The notes below the pieces were generated by a model. That model made no database searches and had not been told where the DNA came from. It saw nothing but the letters and a program-made list of their open reading frames with translations. A stretch of 64,000 bases of DNA from Takifugu bimaculatus (Eukaryota > Chordata > Actinopteri > Tetraodontiformes > Tetraodontidae): assembly GCA_004026145.2 (NCBI GenBank), contig CP034976.1:11468969-11532968 (forward strand). The letters run 5' to 3'. Below, piece by piece: positions 61,736 through 64,000 of this stretch. The translations under genes were made by a program, and so were the position numbers. How positions within the stretch are numbered: position 1 is the stretch's first letter; each line of letters starts with the position of its first letter.

Positions 61736-62346
61736 TCTGCAAATATTTTGGCTTCATTTACTTTCCAGAATCTGGACTCTGGATCCACCGGCGTGTTCAC
61801 ACTCGAGCCCTTGATGCACATATGGATCTTCATTATGAAAACACTATTTACTTCAGTTCATTTCATTTAAAAAAAAAGCCAACTTAAAACTGAGGTATAT
61901 TTTTATTTTGGGGGGGGTTAAGGAGGACACGTGAAAAGGAGAAGCACGTCAAACTGCTTTAAGGTGCAAATTAATTGATCCGTTACGCAACACATCAATA
62001 TGATGTAGAGTAAAAGGTTTATCTCGACCGTGTGACGTGGGCAAAAGGGGCACCTTGTGCAACCGTGTTCTCAATGTGACGTTCTCACTGAGAACTGTAG
62101 GCAACAGGAGCGGCCCGGACAACAACAACAACTAAAAGAAACACATTTCAGGAGAGTAATAGCTAAAGTTCAACCACTTCGAGCAGAAACTCCTCATAAT
62201 CTCTCATTGGTTTCTTGCATGCTGTCATCAGGAGTCGTGGGAACGGGCCGCTGTCTTTGGGCTGCGTCACTCTTTGGTTTCCTTTTCATCACATCCATAG
62301 TTTGTCCTGACAGGCAGTAGCGAAGTTATTCCTCCCTCACCCCCCC

Positions 62347-63296
62347 TTATCCCAGCTGGCTGGTGTCTGCGCACGTGCTGTTGGGCGCAGCAGCACGGCT
62401 CTTCCAGCCACACAGCGCTTCCTGTTTTGGATGGAAATGAAATGAGTGCTGGTTGAGCTTTATTCTGGATGATCTCAGGAGTTGACTCACCTGCACAGAC
62501 ACCAAGGTGTTGGCCCAGCCCCCAGAGGAGTCCCCCCTGACGGGGGCCCTTGTCCCTGGAGGAGCGAAGGTTTCGCCGGGTGGCTGAATTGGGGCTTCTC
62601 GGGCTGGTGTCGGTGGGAGTTGTGAGGATGAGGAGAGCGACAGCACCTTCTGCTCGGCTGTTTCCTCCTCGATCGGCGTGTCTTGGGAGCTTCCCAGGAC
62701 AGAAGAGGAGTTTGATAGCGGGGGAATGGACGCAGAGACGCAACTGGGAGCCGGGCTGCAGTCGGCAGAGGCGCAGGGGGGCGTGTGTCTCTTCCTGCGC
62801 AGCGTGTCGATCCAGCTGGAGCTGTGCTTGGAGGCGAAGGAGGCCAGCGCCACAGAGGAGAGCCTCATGTTCTTCCCTGAGGTGATGAGCTCGCCAAATC
62901 CTTCCTGGTGGGCAAAGGCATAGCCTGACCTCCTCGACCAGTTGCGAGCGCCCAGACGGCCCTCCGACATGCTGCCCGCCCCACGCCAGGCTCCCCCCAC
63001 GCTGCGGCCCCGCCAGCTTATGCTTCTTCTGCCTGCACCAGCTGAGTGTAGCGCACCTGGAGAAGGAAAACGCACGACGAGAGAAGCAATAAAGAAATAC
63101 CAAATATTAATGTAACCCATGAATTTTCCACTGAACCAGTGATTCCACTGACCAACTGGATCTAAATGATTCCAGGTATGTCATTCTATGAGGGTTTACT
63201 GATCTTTGATATCTTTGATTTGTGGGAACCTTTAGAACATTACAAATTTGAATGTAAGCTCAAGGTTGGATGCTCAGCGACCCGTGTCCACCCCCC

Positions 63297-63337
<41 letters not shown>

Positions 63338-63447
63338 AACGTGTAATCACGTACTTTAAAGAAAAGGGACTTCTGCCATTAAGTTGCAGTGATTAAGTCA
63401 ATATTGCAGTGTTTCGGGGAAACAGGTCACTGAACACACACACACAC

Positions 63448-63498
<51 letters not shown>

Positions 63499-63746
63499 CA
63501 CACAGAGTGCATGAGCACAGTTAATGATTGTTTAAGCTCAACACAGAGCGATCAGGTAAGATACCAAGAGATGTTGTAATGCAGGAGATAAAGAAATCTG
63601 GGTTGTTTTTCTCACCGTGTCTGAGAGTTGAGGTTTGAGGTTCACCTTGAGGAACCGGAATGCCAAAACTGGAACTATGCATATTGCTGTTGCCAATGCA
63701 ATAGTTAACCACACCACTGGTTGCAATAATGTGCTCTGAGCGCTGC
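62347..63746 (-). CDS. atp8b2: Phospholipid-transporting ATPase ATP8B2, C-terminal part
   Basis: P4-type flippase that moves phospholipids from the outer to the inner leaflet, working with a CDC50 partner. Only the last exons are in the window, on the minus strand. 63616-63746 is the last membrane span and loop (WLTIALATAICIVPVLAF, RFLKVNLKPQLSDT). 62491-63056 is the cytoplasmic tail (opens VRYTQLV; later SGYAFAHQEGFGELITSG and NMRLSSVALASFASKHSSSW, hallmarks of ATP8B1/2). 62347-62421 is a short last exon ending TSQLG. The 566-base exon cannot be read in one frame from its first codon: VRYTQLV runs into a stop, while the conserved tail is in another frame (see findings). The remainder of the gene lies beyond position 64000. 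Confidence 0.9.
63298..63331. repeat. (CA)n microsatellite
   Basis: CA repeat in an atp8b2 intron; a second, longer one lies at 63436-63497. Confidence 0.97.
63436..63497. repeat. (CA)n microsatellite
   Basis: About 60 bp of CA repeat with one CAA interruption, in an atp8b2 intron. Confidence 0.97.
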
Positions 63747-64000
63747 CTGTAAACACACAAATTACGCATACTGATTCGTGAGCGAGTGTGTTTTCAGGGA
63801 TGTTCGGGACTTGACAGACACGACCCTACCGCCTCGGGTGAGTTTGTGTTCAGTTTGTGCCCAAAGAGACTTTAATTAGGTAGATTACTAACAAACGGTA
63901 GCAGAACATCAACGCTGGCATTCGATAAACACCCCAGAGAGACAGTAAGCCATGTTTGCATTCATACAGTGGAAGGGTACATGTGCAGCATGCGTGACAG

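Overview
The window is nuclear DNA from a ray-finned fish, probably a spiny-rayed teleost. Genes are split into short exons with GT/AG introns, dinucleotide repeats are frequent, and fish-type retroelements are present. The gene content matches the human 1q21-q23 neighbourhood: RORC, ECM1, PIP5K1A, a CRP-type pentraxin cluster, PSMD4, ZNF687, RIIAD1, IL6R and ATP8B2. No bacterial, plasmid or organelle features were seen.

Layout, left to right. (1) 211-3326, plus strand: the 3' part of rorc (second zinc finger of the DNA-binding domain to the stop). (2) 5581-8104: an internally deleted Ty3/Gypsy-type LTR retrotransposon with a 5-bp target duplication. (3) 8543-12457, plus: ecm1. (4) 13287-20281, plus: pip5k1a, complete. 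(5) about 22939-35480, minus: a tandem array of C-reactive-protein-like pentraxins. Copies 1 and 3 look intact, copy 2 is broken, and a fourth is a relic. Copies 2 and 3 are separated by about 5.7 kb of nested retroelements: a defective retrovirus-like element, a 5'-truncated LINE and a short repeat. (6) 35634-39295, plus: psmd4. (7) 40479-45383, plus: znf687. (8) 46809-53317, minus: a mesothelin/stereocilin-like GPI-anchored protein gene. (9) 54863-56051, minus: riiad1. (10) 57007-61251, minus: il6r. (11) 62347-63746, minus: the 3' end of atp8b2, which continues past the window edge.

Function. Most genes are unrelated housekeeping genes: proteasome ubiquitin receptor, phosphoinositide kinase, lipid flippase and zinc-finger regulator. 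Three are linked in known vertebrate immunity. IL-6 receptor signalling drives acute-phase pentraxins and, through RORgamma, type-17 lymphocyte programmes; here rorc, the pentraxins and il6r lie within about 61 kb.

Caveats. Exon boundaries were read by eye from splice signals and reading frame. Three conserved genes (rorc, znf687, atp8b2) each show a reading-frame break inside an otherwise well-kept exon. This looks more like assembly indels than three independent gene losses, but the sequence alone cannot decide. I found no convincing new biological system. The most unusual parts are the pentraxin array with its retroelement-disrupted middle copy and the candidate cilia-type promoter motifs upstream of riiad1.
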